DNA from: Maribacter dokdonensis DSW-8
GTDB taxonomy: Bacteria; Bacteroidota; Bacteroidia; Flavobacteriales; Flavobacteriaceae
DNA: 64,000 bases
Direction: 5' to 3'
NCBI RefSeq assembly: GCF_001447995.1
Contig: NZ_LDPE01000004.1
Coordinates: forward strand, 1-64,000
Below are positions 63,672-64,000 of the stretch, one piece after another. The notes below the pieces were generated by a model. The model was not told the origin of the DNA, made no database searches, and was given only the letters and a program-made list of their open reading frames with translations. The position numbers and the translations under genes were made by a program. Position 1 is the first letter of the stretch, and each line of letters begins with the position of its first letter.

Positions 63672-64000
63672 ATGAATAAAGACAGAGTTTTGAGCAAGGT
63701 AATCGTAGTTTTTTTAATAGCTATAGTTGGTCTTGGTTGTAAGGGTAAAGAGAAGAATAAACCGGTTGAGGTAAAAAAGAAACCTAACTTTTTATTTGTT
63801 CTGGTAGATGATCAATCTCCTTTCGATTTTAAATTTTACGATTCTACTTCAACTTTAGATGCCCCAACGATAACCAAATTGGCAAAAGATGGTTTAATAG
63901 TAGATGATGCCAGACACATGGGGGCTATGGTGGGTGCGGTTTGTACCCCATCTAGACATATGATCATGAGTGGGAGAACGGTTTGGAGCTTACCATCTAT
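63672..64000 (+). CDS. Formylglycine-dependent sulfatase, N-terminal part (lipoprotein, cut by window end)
   Basis: The frame is open from ATG 63672 to the right edge (109 full codons visible). Lipoprotein signal with Cys24 (IVGLGCKG), then NFLFVLVDDQSPFDF with the two metal-binding Asp residues, and CTPSRHMIMSGR, the CxPSR sulfatase signature whose Cys is converted to formylglycine. It removes sulfate esters from the glycan, so the substrate is probably sulfated. It lies 165 bp after DUF1080 with an operator pair between, and so begins another transcription unit. Subfamily cannot be given from the N-terminus. Confidence 0.93.
   Translation, partial: MNKDRVLSKVIVVFLIAIVGLGCKGKEKNKPVEVKKKPNFLFVLVDDQSPFDFKFYDSTSTLDAPTITKLAKDGLIVDDARHMGAMVGAVCTPSRHMIMSGRTVWSLPS

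Overview
The window looks like a chromosomal segment of a marine member of the Flavobacteriaceae (Zobellia/Maribacter/Arenibacter-like; the genus is a guess). The evidence is AT-rich DNA, Bacteroidota-type promoters (TTG ... TAnnTTTG), a T9SS type A sorting domain, SusC/SusD, a one-protein hybrid two-component regulator, many lipoproteins and marine-type polysaccharide enzymes.

Region 1 (1..22.9 kb) is housekeeping. It starts with the end of a GC-rich secreted T9SS protein. A minus-strand block follows: yebC, a pterin dehydratase, an SDR protein, glutaminase, gcvT and the threonine operon thrA-thrB-thrC. Upstream of thrA there is an unannotated 30-codon leader ORF with eight Thr and three Ile codons, placed just behind a consensus promoter; this looks like a threonine attenuator. 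Then come the NAD(P)H-hydrate repair fusion nnr, clpC, gyrA, a TPR protein, an NlpC/P60-like protein that lacks its catalytic Cys, a thiolase, a PgpH-like 7TM-HD protein, and tRNA-Ser(GCT) and tRNA-Pro(TGG).

Region 2 (23.1 kb to the right edge, and continuing beyond it) is one large polysaccharide utilisation locus (PUL). It has a hybrid two-component system regulator (HTCS), a divergent SusC/SusD pair, and a long plus-strand train: GH88 unsaturated uronyl hydrolase, sugar MFS porter, CE1-like esterase, GH97, heparinase II/III-type lyase, a second esterase, GH141-like beta-helix with a PDZ domain, GH29, a DUF4249/TonB receptor pair, a second lyase, a GH43-like propeller, a beta-helix protein, a third lyase, GH95, an FAD oxidoreductase, a circularly permuted SGNH hydrolase, a DUF1080 protein and the start of a sulfatase. 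The enzymes suggest a uronic-acid- and fucose-containing, sulfated and acylated glycan: lyases cut uronate linkages, GH88 removes the unsaturated uronate, GH29/GH95/GH141 remove fucose, and sulfatase and esterases remove substituents. The exact glycan cannot be read from sequence.

Three signals stand out. (a) A 10-bp word, TATAAATTAT, occurs seven times, only in the large intergenic gaps of the PUL, including a 13-bp direct repeat with 21-bp period upstream of susC; it is a candidate HTCS operator marking the heads of the transcription units. (b) The SGNH hydrolase has its Ser block at the C-terminus, after the Asn and His blocks. (c) The thr leader peptide ORF. No rRNA, CRISPR array, insertion sequence, integrase or prophage gene was seen.
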